Positions 9,026-17,678 of a stretch of DNA of 64,000 bases are shown piece after piece (position 1 is the stretch's first letter; each line of letters opens with the position of its first letter). The translations under genes and the position numbers were made by a program. The stretch comes from Nocardia fluminea (GTDB lineage Bacteria > Actinomycetota > Actinomycetes > Mycobacteriales > Mycobacteriaceae), in NCBI RefSeq assembly GCF_002846365.1, contig NZ_PJMW01000002.1, positions 62,001 through 126,000 on the forward strand, read 5' to 3'. The notes beneath the pieces were generated by a model, which made no database searches, was not told where the DNA came from, and saw nothing but the letters and a program-made list of their open reading frames with translations.

Positions 9026-9782
9026 ATTCACCGGCATCGAGTTCGAGATCCTGTGGTCCGGCTACGGCCGCGATCGCCTCCCCTACCCGCTCCAATATCG
9101 CACCGACATAGCGGAATTCGACGAGCTGAAACGGCACCGGGAAGCCGCGGTGGAGGCCCTCCTCCGCAAATACGACCCGGCGGTGGAGCGCGCCCTCGCC
9201 GTCCTGCTCGACCCCGAAGCCAGGGTCGAGTCCAAAGGCTATGTGGGACAGGACAACGCGAACATCATCCGATTCCACGGCGCGATCCGCGGCTCGGTCG
9301 GCGCCACCCTGCAACAGGCGCCGGGCACCGAGGAGGACACCGGCGCCGATGTCACCCTCACCTACTGCACCCCCAGCCAGGTAGCCGCACTGACGGTCGC
9401 GGCCCTCCCCCGCACGAAACCGGGCAAGAAACCCCCGGTCGAGGTCCGCCGAGACCAACTCGCCGCTGAGGAAGACCACTTCGAATACCGAGCAGGCCGC
9501 CTCAGCTCGGCCGACCAACTCAACCGCATGTTCCACCGCCCCCGCCGCGCCTTCGGCGAGATCTCAGCCCTCTCCGGCCCAGCCCTCGACGCCCGCCCCA
9601 CCCCCGCCCGCACCTTCTGGTGGATGGACTACCCCGACGGCCGCTACTACGTGAAAACCGGCGACCCCATCATCGCCGAACCCCTCCCCACCGACCGCAT
9701 GATCGCCGGCATCCACCGCATGCTCACCCGAGCCCAGCGCTACCACCAAGAATTCGGCACCGACGACTACCGAGCCGGCTGA
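9012..9782 (+). CDS. ESX secretion-associated chaperone EspG
   Basis: This 256-residue EspG-family protein contains the segment EFEILWSGYGRDRLPYPL near the N-terminus and late motifs RTFWWMDYPDGRYY. EspG proteins are cytosolic chaperones that hold PE-PPE dimers before export by a specific ESX system. Its GTG start lies inside the last codons of the PPE-like gene (14-bp overlap), which supports this PPE-like protein as its client. No ecc core genes are present, so the module must rely on machinery elsewhere. Confidence 0.85.
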   Translation: MHRAEFTGIEFEILWSGYGRDRLPYPLQYRTDIAEFDELKRHREAAVEALLRKYDPAVERALAVLLDPEARVESKGYVGQDNANIIRFHGAIRGSVGATLQQAPGTEEDTGADVTLTYCTPSQVAALTVAALPRTKPGKKPPVEVRRDQLAAEEDHFEYRAGRLSSADQLNRMFHRPRRAFGEISALSGPALDARPTPARTFWWMDYPDGRYYVKTGDPIIAEPLPTDRMIAGIHRMLTRAQRYHQEFGTDDYRAG

Positions 9783-9811
9783 ACCGCGCGCCGGCCCGAT
9801 GCGGCGATTAC

Positions 9812-9848
9812 CCGCCTATTCGCTTCAGATTCTGCAGCGAATAGGCGG
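9812..9848 (+). terminator. Intrinsic terminator after the T7SS module
   Basis: A perfect 13-bp inverted repeat (ccgcctattcgct and complement) has an 11-nt loop that itself can pair (cag-att-ctg). It lies 30 bp after the espG stop and closes the 3994-9782 gene set. Confidence 0.8.
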
Positions 9849-9913
9849 TTGCGTCACTCGCAGGCCACGTTCACATTGCATCCGCGTTCTTCACGCGTCG
9901 AACCAGTCATAGC

Positions 9914-9952
9914 AAAACGCTCCGCCCGACAGTTGATTGTGCGGAGCGTTTT
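9914..9952 (-). terminator. Intrinsic terminator after the permease gene
   Basis: A 12-bp inverted repeat, aaaacgctccgc and its complement, has a 15-nt loop and ends in TTTT when read on the minus strand, 11 bp past the permease stop. Together with the facing terminator at 9812-9848 it insulates two convergent units. Confidence 0.8.
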
Positions 9953-9963
9953 CACGGGAAGGG

Positions 9964-10938
9964 TCAGGCGGGTACGGCCACCCGTTCGGGAGAGGGGGTG
10001 GGGGTGTTCGACTGGCGGGAGCGGAGGGCGCCGAGGCCGAGGAGGGCGACTCCGCCTGCGGCCCAGGCGAGTAGGACAGTGAGAGGGGCGAGGGCGCCTG
10101 CGGCGTCGAAGTAGGCGACCGAGCGGAGGAGGGAGGCTGCGGCGCCTGGGGGGAGCAGCTGGCCGAGGGTGCCCCAGGGCTGGGGCAGGAGTTCGGGGGC
10201 GGAGGTGGCGGCGGAGAACGGGTTGCCGACCAGGAGCATCGTGAGGGCGCCGAGGCCGATGCCGGGGCGGCCGATGGCGGCGGCCAGGCCGACGATGACG
10301 GCGGCGACGGTGAAGGAGGCCAGGCCCGCGATGGCGGCCAGTTCGAGATAGGAGCCGGGCAGGATCGAGAGCCAGGTGTGGAAGATCAGGGTGCTCAGGA
10401 GCCCGCCTGCGATACCGAAGGCGGCCAGACCGGCGAGCCGGGCCCCGAAGGCGGGGACCAGCAGGGTGAGCAGGATGCCCGCGGCCATCCCGGACATCAC
10501 GAGCGGCAGGACCATCGAACCGAAGCCCGCCCCGCGCTGGTCGTCGGGATCGACGGCGACGACGTCCTCGACGGACGCGGCGGGAATACCGCTGAGCTGT
10601 TGCGCGACGGCCGTGAGTTGCTGAGCGACGGCGGGTGAGGCGGCGGAGGCGACCAGGACCTGCGGTGCGCCGTTGCCGGTGACGATGGCGCCGTAGATCT
10701 CGTTGTCGGCCATCGCGTTTCGCGCCTGTTCGGCGTCGGCGACGGTGGTGATCTCGAACGCGTCGGGATCGCGCTGCCGCAGTTGCTGGGCGACCTGCGC
10801 GGAGGCGGGGCCCGCGACGGCGATCGGCAGGTCACGCGGGCCGATATTGACGGCGGGCCAGGCGAAGGCGATCAGCATCAGGGCCTGGATCGGGGTGGCC
10901 GCGAGGCCGAGAGCTACTGCTCGGCGGGTGATCGTCAT
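9964..10938 (-). CDS. Multi-pass membrane protein of ABC-2/YhgE type
   Basis: This 324-residue protein has one N-terminal membrane segment, an extracytoplasmic domain of about 130 residues (VAGPASAQVAQQLRQRDPDAFEI..., EIYGAIV) and then about five membrane segments. This is the layout of ABC-2/Pip-type permeases that act in export or as membrane partners. No ATPase gene is adjacent. The ATG at 10938 was chosen over the longer frame because GGGAGAAA precedes it. It is divergent from a TetR gene whose operator-like sites fill the shared promoter, so it is probably the regulator's target, perhaps an efflux or stress function. Confidence 0.7.
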   Translation of the reverse strand: MTITRRAVALGLAATPIQALMLIAFAWPAVNIGPRDLPIAVAGPASAQVAQQLRQRDPDAFEITTVADAEQARNAMADNEIYGAIVTGNGAPQVLVASAASPAVAQQLTAVAQQLSGIPAASVEDVVAVDPDDQRGAGFGSMVLPLVMSGMAAGILLTLLVPAFGARLAGLAAFGIAGGLLSTLIFHTWLSILPGSYLELAAIAGLASFTVAAVIVGLAAAIGRPGIGLGALTMLLVGNPFSAATSAPELLPQPWGTLGQLLPPGAAASLLRSVAYFDAAGALAPLTVLLAWAAGGVALLGLGALRSRQSNTPTPSPERVAVPA

Positions 10939-10957
10939 GCGGGTTTCTCCCTTAAAG

Positions 10958-10970
10958 CGAATGTTCGTTC
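10958..10970 (+). promoter_or_regulatory. TetR operator, copy 1
   Basis: The 13-mer cgaatgttcgttc lies 20 bp upstream of the permease start. It contains the palindrome CGAATGTTCG. The same word occurs inverted at 11015-11027 with one change. Confidence 0.6.
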
Positions 10971-11014
10971 TTTTTGATGGTCCTACCGTGACACCGCCCA
11001 CCCGCGCTTGTCAA

Positions 11015-11027
11015 GAACGGACATTCG
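11015..11027 (-). promoter_or_regulatory. TetR operator, copy 2
   Basis: This is cgaatgtccgttc when read on the minus strand, 16 bp before the tetR ATG. Paired inverted sites next to each divergent gene fit dual repression of the permease and autoregulation. Confidence 0.6.
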
Positions 11028-11042
11028 TTTTACTTTTGACCC

Positions 11043-11651
11043 ATGCCCCGAGTCAGCGAAGAACACCTGGAACGCCGCAGGCAGCAGATCCTCGACGCCG
11101 CGCAGCTGTGCTTCGCCAGGAAGGGCTTCCACGAGACCTCGATGCAGGACGTGTTCGCCGAATCGCAGATGTCGGCGGGGGCGGTGTATCGGTACTTCAC
11201 CAGCAAGAACGAGATCATCGGCGCCCTGGTGCACCGCACGATGGGGCCGCTGCGCGAACGGCTCGCCGAGATCATCCGCAGCGAGGACGTGCCTCCCCCC
11301 GCGGAAGTCATCCGCCTGTTGACCACCGAGATCGTCAAGCGCAGTGGACCCGACGGGCCGCTGCGGCTAGCCCCGCAGGCCTGGGCGCTCGCGTTGGTCT
11401 CCGACGAAGCCGCCGTCCCGGTACGCGCGGCCATCGCGGCGATGCGCGCGCTGTGGTTCGAGTACGCGGACCGTTTGTGCGAGTCGGGCTGGCTGCCGCC
11501 GGGCACCGATTCCGACGCGATCGCCAAGACTCTCATCGGGCTGCTGCCCGGTTTCATCCTGCAGCATCTCCTGCTCGGCGACGTCGACCCGGAGGATTTC
11601 GCCCGCGGCCTCGAGGTCATGCTGCCGGGCCCACCACATCACCCCAGGTGA
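11043..11651 (+). CDS. TetR-family regulator
   Basis: In this 202-residue protein the helix-turn-helix domain occupies residues 10-56 (RRRQQILDAAQLCFARKGFHETSMQDV, then MSAGAVYRYFTSKNEII). The ligand-binding C-terminal half is of the usual type and gives no clue to the inducer. It starts at an ATG 16 bp after an operator-like repeat and is divergent from the permease it probably represses. Confidence 0.9.
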   Translation: MPRVSEEHLERRRQQILDAAQLCFARKGFHETSMQDVFAESQMSAGAVYRYFTSKNEIIGALVHRTMGPLRERLAEIIRSEDVPPPAEVIRLLTTEIVKRSGPDGPLRLAPQAWALALVSDEAAVPVRAAIAAMRALWFEYADRLCESGWLPPGTDSDAIAKTLIGLLPGFILQHLLLGDVDPEDFARGLEVMLPGPPHHPR

Positions 11652-11760
11652 GCAAGGCCACTGTTGCCGCTGCCACCGAACGGGTAGGTTCGGGTGCGGC
11701 ACCGGAGGGGGTCCCGAGCGCCGGACATCGTCGAATACCGATCCGACCAGGGAGTTTCCT

Positions 11761-12513
11761 GTGACTTTGCACCGTCGAACCCTTCGATCACGCGGTCTGA
11801 CCGCGCTGGCCGCCCTCACCGTCGCGGCCGCACTGCCCGCGGCGGTGACAGGCACCGCACAGGCCCGCATGATCGGCGGATTCGAGGTGGGCGGCGCGAT
11901 CGAGGCCGAATACGACCAGGTCGGCGGCCCGGCGCTGGGTGAGCCCACCTCCCCGGAAGCCGACGCGGCGGCCGGTGGCAAGTACCAGACCTTCGCCAAC
12001 AACGCGGCCATCTACTGGCACCCCGACACCAACGCCAACACTGTCGCCGGCCAGATCCGCGACAAGTTCGCCCAGGCGGGCAACGAGTCGGGCAAGCTCG
12101 GCTACCCGGTAACCCGCGAGGAGTCCACCCCCTCGGGCGGCGGCCGCTACAACCACTTCCAGCACGGCTCGATCTACTGGTCCGTCGGCACCGGCGCGCA
12201 CCAGATCAGCGGCCCGATCCGCGACAAGTGGGCGGCGCTGGGCTGGGAATCGAGCCCGCTGGGCTTCCCGCTCACCGACGTGTCGGCGGCAGGAAAGGGC
12301 GACGGCCAGTTCACCATGTTCCCGACCGGAGCCATCTACTGGACGGCGAAGACCGGCGCGCACGCGGTATGGGGCAGCATCCAGGCCGATTGGATCCGCG
12401 CGGGCGGCGAGAACGGCCGCTACGGCTACCCCACCAGCGACGAATACGACTACCAGGGCGGCAAGGCCCAGGATTTCACCGGCGGCAAGATCACCTGGAA
12501 GCCCAGCAACTGA
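11761..12513 (+). CDS. Secreted LGFP-repeat protein
   Basis: This 250-residue protein starts at GTG with GGGAG upstream. A signal peptide covers about residues 1-36 (LTALAALTVAAALPAAVTGTAQA). The mature part has about four LGFP repeats of roughly 50 residues, recognisable by LGEPTSPE, LGYPVTRE, LGFPLTDV and YGYPTSDE, each followed by an F/I-YW strand such as GAIYW. LGFP repeats bind cell-wall components or help anchor enzymes in mycolic-acid bacteria. No catalytic domain is attached, so it is probably a structural or adaptor protein of the envelope. Confidence 0.88.
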   Translation: MTLHRRTLRSRGLTALAALTVAAALPAAVTGTAQARMIGGFEVGGAIEAEYDQVGGPALGEPTSPEADAAAGGKYQTFANNAAIYWHPDTNANTVAGQIRDKFAQAGNESGKLGYPVTREESTPSGGGRYNHFQHGSIYWSVGTGAHQISGPIRDKWAALGWESSPLGFPLTDVSAAGKGDGQFTMFPTGAIYWTAKTGAHAVWGSIQADWIRAGGENGRYGYPTSDEYDYQGGKAQDFTGGKITWKPSN

Positions 12514-12517
12514 CGCG

Positions 12518-12952
12518 CTACGGCGCGAGCAGCCCCTGACGGGCTCGGCTCGCGCCGGACAGGGCCAGTAGCAGCATGGTGGTGAGCGCTCCGTCGTCCA
12601 GACCTTCCGCGGGGAAGGTGTAGCGCAGGATGACATCGCCCAGCTGGCCACGGGCGATCAGCGTGACCGACCCGAACTGGATCTCGTTGTTGCGTTCGGC
12701 GACGCGCTTGTGCAGTGCCGTCTTGAGCGGGCGATCCCACGCCAGCACGCTGGTCAGCGACAGCACGGTGAGGCCGGGCGCGAGGGTGACCGCGCGGATC
12801 GAGCACAGGGCGCCGTCGTACTCGAAGCCCAGCGATCCGTCCGCGTCCACCCGGACATCGACGTCCTGCATCTGCAGGCAAGCGCCTGTGCGCGCCTGCA
12901 GGTCTATCTCGGGTGAGACCGTGGTGTCCATCTCGGCTCCGTCGTCACTCAC
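12518..12952 (-). CDS. Conserved YbjN-like protein (Rv2360c type)
   Basis: This 144-residue soluble protein occupies the position of M. tuberculosis Rv2360c, between uppS and the zur region. It looks like the YbjN/type III chaperone-like alpha-beta fold ([24 protein letters not shown] region, residues about 70-100). The GTG at 12952 overlaps the uppS stop by 3 bp, so it is translated from the uppS transcript. No enzymatic residues are evident. The family name is an inference from fold pattern and synteny. Confidence 0.7.
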   Translation of the reverse strand: MSDDGAEMDTTVSPEIDLQARTGACLQMQDVDVRVDADGSLGFEYDGALCSIRAVTLAPGLTVLSLTSVLAWDRPLKTALHKRVAERNNEIQFGSVTLIARGQLGDVILRYTFPAEGLDDGALTTMLLLALSGASRARQGLLAP

Positions 12953-13764
12953 TTGGCGCCCCCGAAGCGGCGGTCGCGCTTGGCGTATTCCAGGCACGCG
13001 TCCCACAGGTTACGCCGGTCGAAGTCGGGGAAAAGCGTGTCCTGGTAGACGAATTCGGCGTAGGCCGCCTGCCAGATCAGGAAGTTGGAGCTGCGGAACT
13101 CGCCGGAGGGGCGAAGGAACAGATCGACATCGGGCATATCGGGTTCGTCGAGATACCTCGCGACGGTGGCCTCGTCGACCTTCTCCGGATCGATCTCGCC
13201 CGCCGCCACCCGGCGCGCGATTTCCCTTGCCGCGTCGGCGATTTCGGCACGACCGCCGTAGTTGACGCACATGGTCAGCGTCATCACCTCGTTGTCCTCG
13301 GTGAGCTCCTCGGCCACCTCTAGCTCCTTGATCACGCTGCGCCACAGGCGAGGCCGTCGCCCGGCCCAGCGCACCCGCACGCCCATTTCGTGCATCTCGT
13401 CGCGGCGGCGGCGGATCACGTCGCGGTTGAAGCCCATGAGGAAGCGCACCTCGTCGGGGCTGCGTCGCCAGTTCTCGGTGGAGAACGCGTAGGCCGAGAG
13501 CCACTTGACGCCGATCTCGATGCAGCCTTCGACGGAGTCCATGAGCACGGCCTCGCCTCGTTCGTGTCCGGCGGTGCGCGGCAGGCCACGCTCCTGAGCC
13601 CAGCGGCCGTTGCCGTCCATCACCAGCGCGACGTGGTTGGGGACCAGCTCGGGCGGGATCGCGGGCGGACGCGCGCCGGAGGGATGCTGGGACGGCGGCC
13701 GCACGGTGCGGGTGCCGTCCTTGCTCGCGGGGGAAGAGTCACGACGCAGGATCACGGCGTCCAT
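12949..13764 (-). CDS. uppS: Long-chain polyprenyl diphosphate synthase (Z-type)
   Basis: This cis-prenyltransferase makes the polyprenyl (decaprenyl in mycobacteria) phosphate carrier for peptidoglycan and arabinogalactan synthesis. The hallmark MDGNGRWA lies near residue 49, followed by [20 protein letters not shown] and the C-terminal [24 protein letters not shown] motif. The length is 271 residues from ATG 13764. It corresponds to Rv2361c. It lies 53 bp downstream of recO and overlaps the YbjN-like gene, forming a probable recO-uppS-YbjN operon. Confidence 0.96.
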   Translation of the reverse strand: MDAVILRRDSSPASKDGTRTVRPPSQHPSGARPPAIPPELVPNHVALVMDGNGRWAQERGLPRTAGHERGEAVLMDSVEGCIEIGVKWLSAYAFSTENWRRSPDEVRFLMGFNRDVIRRRRDEMHEMGVRVRWAGRRPRLWRSVIKELEVAEELTEDNEVMTLTMCVNYGGRAEIADAAREIARRVAAGEIDPEKVDEATVARYLDEPDMPDVDLFLRPSGEFRSSNFLIWQAAYAEFVYQDTLFPDFDRRNLWDACLEYAKRDRRFGGAK

Positions 13765-13817
13765 CCTGCCTGATCGCCGGGTAGGGGCTGCACGGGCTCC
13801 GGGTTCGCGCCGTTCGC

Positions 13818-14600
13818 TCAGCCGACCCGGCCCACGACAGCGGCGTCGGGCCGGTCCGCGGGTTCGATGCGCGATCGCTCGATCAGCGGCAGCGTGCGCA
13901 GCTGACGCTCCAGGTGCCATTGCAGGTGGGCGGCGACGAGACCGCTGGCCTGGCGGCGGACGTTGTCGGGAACGCTGTCGATGTAGGCCCACTCCCCCTT
14001 CAAGAGGGCGACGAGCAGATCGAGCACTCCGGTGATGGGCGTGCTCGCGCCCGGCGGTCGGCAGTGCACACAGACAGCGCCGCCCGCGGCCACGTGGAAG
14101 GCACGATGCGGACCGGGGGTCGCGCAGCGGGCGCATTCGTCGAGTGCGGGCGCCCAGCCGGCGAAACCCATGGCGCGCAACAGGTAGGCGTCGAGGATCA
14201 GTTCGTGGGGACGTTGTTTGGCGGCGATCGCGCGCAGGGCGCCCGCGGTGAGTACGTGCAGTTTCGGGGCGGGTGCGCGTTCTTCACCCGCGAGGCGCTC
14301 GGCGGTTTCGAGGATCGCGCACGCGGTGGTGTAGCGACCGTAGTCGTCGATGATGTCGGCGGCGAACGCCTCCACGGTGATGACCTGGGTGACGATGTCG
14401 AGCGTGCGACCCGGGTGCAACTGCACGTCGATGTAGGAGAACGGCTCGAGCCGCGCCCCGAACTTCGACTTGGTGCGCCGCACCCCCTTCGCCACCGCCC
14501 GGACGAGGCCGTGCTGCCTGGTCAGGAGCGTGACGATGCGATCGGCCTCGCCCAGCTTGTGCTGGCGAACCACTACCGCCTCATCCCGATACAACCGCAC
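13818..14600 (-). CDS. recO: DNA repair protein RecO
   Basis: RecO loads RecA on ssDNA in the RecFOR pathway. The N-terminal OB fold is visible as [36 protein letters not shown]. The central zinc finger has its four Cys: CARC at about 155 and CVHC at about 177. The 260-residue length is normal. It starts at GTG. It matches Rv2362c in the same neighbourhood. Confidence 0.96.
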   Translation of the reverse strand: MRLYRDEAVVVRQHKLGEADRIVTLLTRQHGLVRAVAKGVRRTKSKFGARLEPFSYIDVQLHPGRTLDIVTQVITVEAFAADIIDDYGRYTTACAILETAERLAGEERAPAPKLHVLTAGALRAIAAKQRPHELILDAYLLRAMGFAGWAPALDECARCATPGPHRAFHVAAGGAVCVHCRPPGASTPITGVLDLLVALLKGEWAYIDSVPDNVRRQASGLVAAHLQWHLERQLRTLPLIERSRIEPADRPDAAVVGRVG

Positions 14601-14648
14601 GTGGCCAGTCTTGCATGTATGCCCGACACCGCGGTCACGGACACGGGA

Positions 14649-15248
14649 TCAGGACCGGAGCAGACCCGCGATGAGCAGCAGCAGCGATTGCTGGGTCTCG
14701 GCACGGGCCCGGTCGGGGTCGTCGGCGTGGGCGACGATGAGCGAGGCTTCGGTGATGGCGCTGAGCAGTAGTTGCGCGAGTACCGGGACGGGGGCGACCG
14801 GGATCAGTCCCGCGTCGGTGGCGCGTTGCAGTTCGGCGGTGATGAGACCGAGTCCGTGGCGCGCTTCGAAGTCACGGAAGGCGGGCCAGCCGAGGACGGT
14901 CGGGGCGTCCATCAACACGATGCGCAGCATCTCCGGGCGAGCGCAGATGTCGAGGAAACGCGCCAGCCCCGCGGTCATGCCGCCGATGATGTCGGCGCGG
15001 TCGACCGCGGCGACCGCGCTCGCGATCTCCTCGGTGGCCTCGGTCTCGACCTGTTCCAGGACCGCGAGGAACAGTCCGCGCTTGTCGCCGTAGTGATGGT
15101 GCAGCGCGCCACGGGTGACACCGGCGGCGGCGACCAACTGCTCGGCCGAGGTACCAGCGAAGCCGCGCTCGGCGAACAGGCGACGGCCTGCCCGCTCGAG
15201 CGCGGCTCGGGTGACGCGGGAGCGATCCTCCTGACTACGGCGCTGCAT
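14649..15248 (-). CDS. TetR-family regulator of the adjacent hydrolase
   Basis: In this 199-residue protein the DNA-binding part is RRLFAERGFAGTSAEQLVAAAGVTRGALHHHYGDKRGLF (about 22-60). The C-terminal ligand domain is generic. It overlaps the 3' end of the upstream hydrolase gene by 14 bp, so both are one transcription unit. The near-perfect palindrome in front of the hydrolase (16142-16162) is the likely operator, making this a self-regulated hydrolase cassette. It interrupts the recO-amiA2 order seen in M. tuberculosis. Confidence 0.9.
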   Translation of the reverse strand: MQRRSQEDRSRVTRAALERAGRRLFAERGFAGTSAEQLVAAAGVTRGALHHHYGDKRGLFLAVLEQVETEATEEIASAVAAVDRADIIGGMTAGLARFLDICARPEMLRIVLMDAPTVLGWPAFRDFEARHGLGLITAELQRATDAGLIPVAPVPVLAQLLLSAITEASLIVAHADDPDRARAETQQSLLLLIAGLLRS

Positions 15249-16101
15249 GCAGCCGAGTGAACTCCACGATCAGTTCGGTGAGCAACTCCGGCCGGTCCTC
15301 GGGGATGAAAGTGTAGGAATTGTCGAGCGTGCGCAGGCTCGCCCGCGGTAGATCGGCGACCAGTCGTTCGGCCAGCGCCATCGGGAACAGCCTGTCCTCG
15401 GTCGACCACACCACGAGCACCGGAGCGTCGACCGTGCGGAATCGTTCGGCCGCGGCGATGGTGCATCGGTTGTCCACGCCCGCGGCGAATCGACGCAGAT
15501 CGTCGCGGATGGCGGCGTGGCGGCGAGCGGGCCCCAGATAGGACTGCGCGATGTCTTGCGGCAGTGCGTGTTTGGTGACCATTCCGAAGCCGAGTGGCAG
15601 TCGCTGCACGAGCTGGAAGCGCATCGGCGCCAGCAGCGGGCGGATCACGCCGGGAATCCTCGCCATCTTCAGCAGCCCCGCGAAAGGCTGCGGCGGGAAC
15701 ACCTCGTAGCAGTCGACGGCGGCCAGGACGACGCGGCCGATCCGTTCCGGTCGGCGGGTCATCAGGATCTGGGTGAGCGCACCGCCGGTGTCGTTGGCGA
15801 CGATCGTGACATCGGTGAGGTCGAGCGCGTCGAGGAACTCGGCGATCAAGTCCGCGATCCCGGTGGGGCTGAGGTCGGCGTCGGGCATCGCGATGGTGTG
15901 CGATCCGAGTGGCCAGTCGGGCGCGAGGCAGCGATGGCCGGCGGCGACGAGGCCGGGCACCACCCCGCGCCAGATGTCGGCGTTGACGAGCAATCCGTGG
16001 ACGAACACGACCGGCGATCCGGTGCCGGTGTCGTGATAGCGGATGCGGCCGGACGACAGGGCGATCTCGTGTGCCGGGCCGAGTGCTGAGCTGATTCCCA
16101 T
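15235..16101 (-). CDS. Alpha/beta hydrolase with Asp nucleophile elbow
   Basis: This 288-residue alpha/beta-hydrolase-fold protein carries the oxyanion motif VVFVHGLLVNADIW near residue 35. The nucleophile elbow reads AND-TGG (about residue 100), with Asp where lipases and esterases have Ser. Asp nucleophiles are characteristic of dehalogenases and some epoxide hydrolases, so a C-halogen or epoxide substrate is possible. The acid (WSTEDRLFP) is present. The usual late His region reads LDNSYTFIPEDRP and lacks an obvious His, so the catalytic set may be incomplete. The ATG at 16101 has GGGGAGG upstream. Confidence 0.8.
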   Translation of the reverse strand: MGISSALGPAHEIALSSGRIRYHDTGTGSPVVFVHGLLVNADIWRGVVPGLVAAGHRCLAPDWPLGSHTIAMPDADLSPTGIADLIAEFLDALDLTDVTIVANDTGGALTQILMTRRPERIGRVVLAAVDCYEVFPPQPFAGLLKMARIPGVIRPLLAPMRFQLVQRLPLGFGMVTKHALPQDIAQSYLGPARRHAAIRDDLRRFAAGVDNRCTIAAAERFRTVDAPVLVVWSTEDRLFPMALAERLVADLPRASLRTLDNSYTFIPEDRPELLTELIVEFTRLHAAP

Positions 16102-16141
16102 GGGGTCCTCCCCTGGTCGAATGCTGAACACGTCCACTGTT

Positions 16142-16162
16142 ACATACATTCAGTATGTATGT
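16142..16162. promoter_or_regulatory. Palindromic TetR operator
   Basis: The 21-bp palindrome has 8-bp arms acatacat/atgtatgt and a 5-bp centre; only one of ten pairs mismatches. It sits 41 bp before the hydrolase start and between divergent hydrolase and amidase genes. The core ACATAC/GTATGT is a common TetR-site type. Confidence 0.75.
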
Positions 16163-16244
16163 CTATACTCACCCTAGGGGATGTGGACGGGTGACCAGCT
16201 TCGGGGTTACGGTCGAGCCACCTACCTGCAGAGACGGAGCTGAC

Positions 16245-17672
16245 ATGTCCGCGCCCGACCACATCGCGCCGAATTCCGCGGCCGATCTCGGCCTCACCGA
16301 ACTGTCCTCGGCCGTCGCCGACGGCAGCATCTCCTCGGTCGCCGCCGTGGCCGACGCGCTCGATCGGATCGAGGCGTCCCAGCCGGCGCTCAACGCGTTC
16401 CGGGTGGTACGTCGCGAGGCCGCACTGCGGGAAGCGGCCGATGCGGACGCACGGCTGGCGGCCGGGGTACGACTGCCCTTGCTCGGCGTGCCGATCGCGG
16501 TCAAGGACGACACCGACATCAGCGGTGAGATCACCGCGTTCGGGTGTGGTGGGGAGTTCACACCGAAGACCGCGGACGCCGAATCGGTGCGCCGCTTGCG
16601 CGCGGCAGGCGCGGTGATCGTCGGCAAGGCCAATACCTGCGAGCTGGGACAGTTGCCGTTCACCAGCGGTGACGCGTTCGGCCACACCCGCAATCCGTGG
16701 GATCGCGCGCGCACGCCGGGCGGGTCGTCGGGTGGATCCGCGGCGGCGGTCGCGGCCGGATTGGTCCCCGCCGCACTGGGTTCCGACGGCGCGGGGTCGG
16801 TGCGCATCCCGGCCTCGTGGACCAACCTGGTCGGGATCAAGCCGCAGCGAGGGCGCATCTCCACCTGGCCGCTGGCCGAGGCGTTCAACGGACTCACCGT
16901 CAACGGACCGCTCGCCCGCACGGTGCGGGACGCGGCGCTGCTGCTCGACATCGCCGCCGGACCGCACGACGGCGATCGGCACACGCCCGCGCCCATCGAG
17001 GCGAGCGCGGCCGTCGGGCGTGATCCCGGCAAGCTCAGAATCGCGCTCTCCCTGAGCATTCCGTACACCGCGACCAAGACCACCCTCGATCCGCGGATCG
17101 CGGCAGCCGTGCACGCGCTGGCCGCCACCCTGCGCACGCTCGGCCATACCGTCACCGTGACAGACCTGCACTACGGGTTGCTGATCGGCGCGTCCTTTCT
17201 GCCACGCTCACTGGCGGGAATCAGCCGAGTACACCGCGACATGCCGGGCGCGGTCGTCGACCCGAGGACCACCACCAATTCCCGCATCGGCCGCGTGCTC
17301 GGCGGCCCCGCCCTCACCGCGGCGCGGCTGGCCGAACCGTTGCTGCACAAGCGCATCGGATCGTTCTTCGACGACTACGACGTGGTCCTGTCGCCGACCA
17401 CCGCCACCCCTGCCCCACGGGTGGAGGAGATCGATGACATCGGCTTCGGTGCCACGAACAGCCTGATCACCGCCGCGTGCCCGTACACGTGGCCGTGGAA
17501 CGTGCTCGGCTGGCCGAGCGTGAACGTGCCCGCGGGCTTCACCGATTCCGGGTTGCCGATCGGCGCGCAGCTGATGGGCACCGCCGACAGCGAACCACTG
17601 CTGATCTCGCTCGCCGCGCAACTGGAATCGGAACTGCACTGGGACCGCCACCGGCCCGCGCAGTGGTGGTGA
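16245..17672 (+). CDS. amiA2: Amidase signature enzyme
   Basis: This 475-residue amidase hydrolyses carboxamides, and the natural substrate is unknown. The amidase triad is complete: Lys87 (AVKDDTD), cis-Ser161 within GGSSGG and nucleophile Ser185 in GSDGAGSVR, with the spacing of FAAH-type enzymes. It is in the place of Rv2363 (amiA2) between recO and era. The start is ATG 16245 with GGAG 9 nt upstream; the longer frame back to 16155 would run through the operator. No signal peptide is seen. Confidence 0.88.
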   Translation: MSAPDHIAPNSAADLGLTELSSAVADGSISSVAAVADALDRIEASQPALNAFRVVRREAALREAADADARLAAGVRLPLLGVPIAVKDDTDISGEITAFGCGGEFTPKTADAESVRRLRAAGAVIVGKANTCELGQLPFTSGDAFGHTRNPWDRARTPGGSSGGSAAAVAAGLVPAALGSDGAGSVRIPASWTNLVGIKPQRGRISTWPLAEAFNGLTVNGPLARTVRDAALLLDIAAGPHDGDRHTPAPIEASAAVGRDPGKLRIALSLSIPYTATKTTLDPRIAAAVHALAATLRTLGHTVTVTDLHYGLLIGASFLPRSLAGISRVHRDMPGAVVDPRTTTNSRIGRVLGGPALTAARLAEPLLHKRIGSFFDDYDVVLSPTTATPAPRVEEIDDIGFGATNSLITAACPYTWPWNVLGWPSVNVPAGFTDSGLPIGAQLMGTADSEPLLISLAAQLESELHWDRHRPAQWW

Positions 17673-17678
17673 CGGTCC

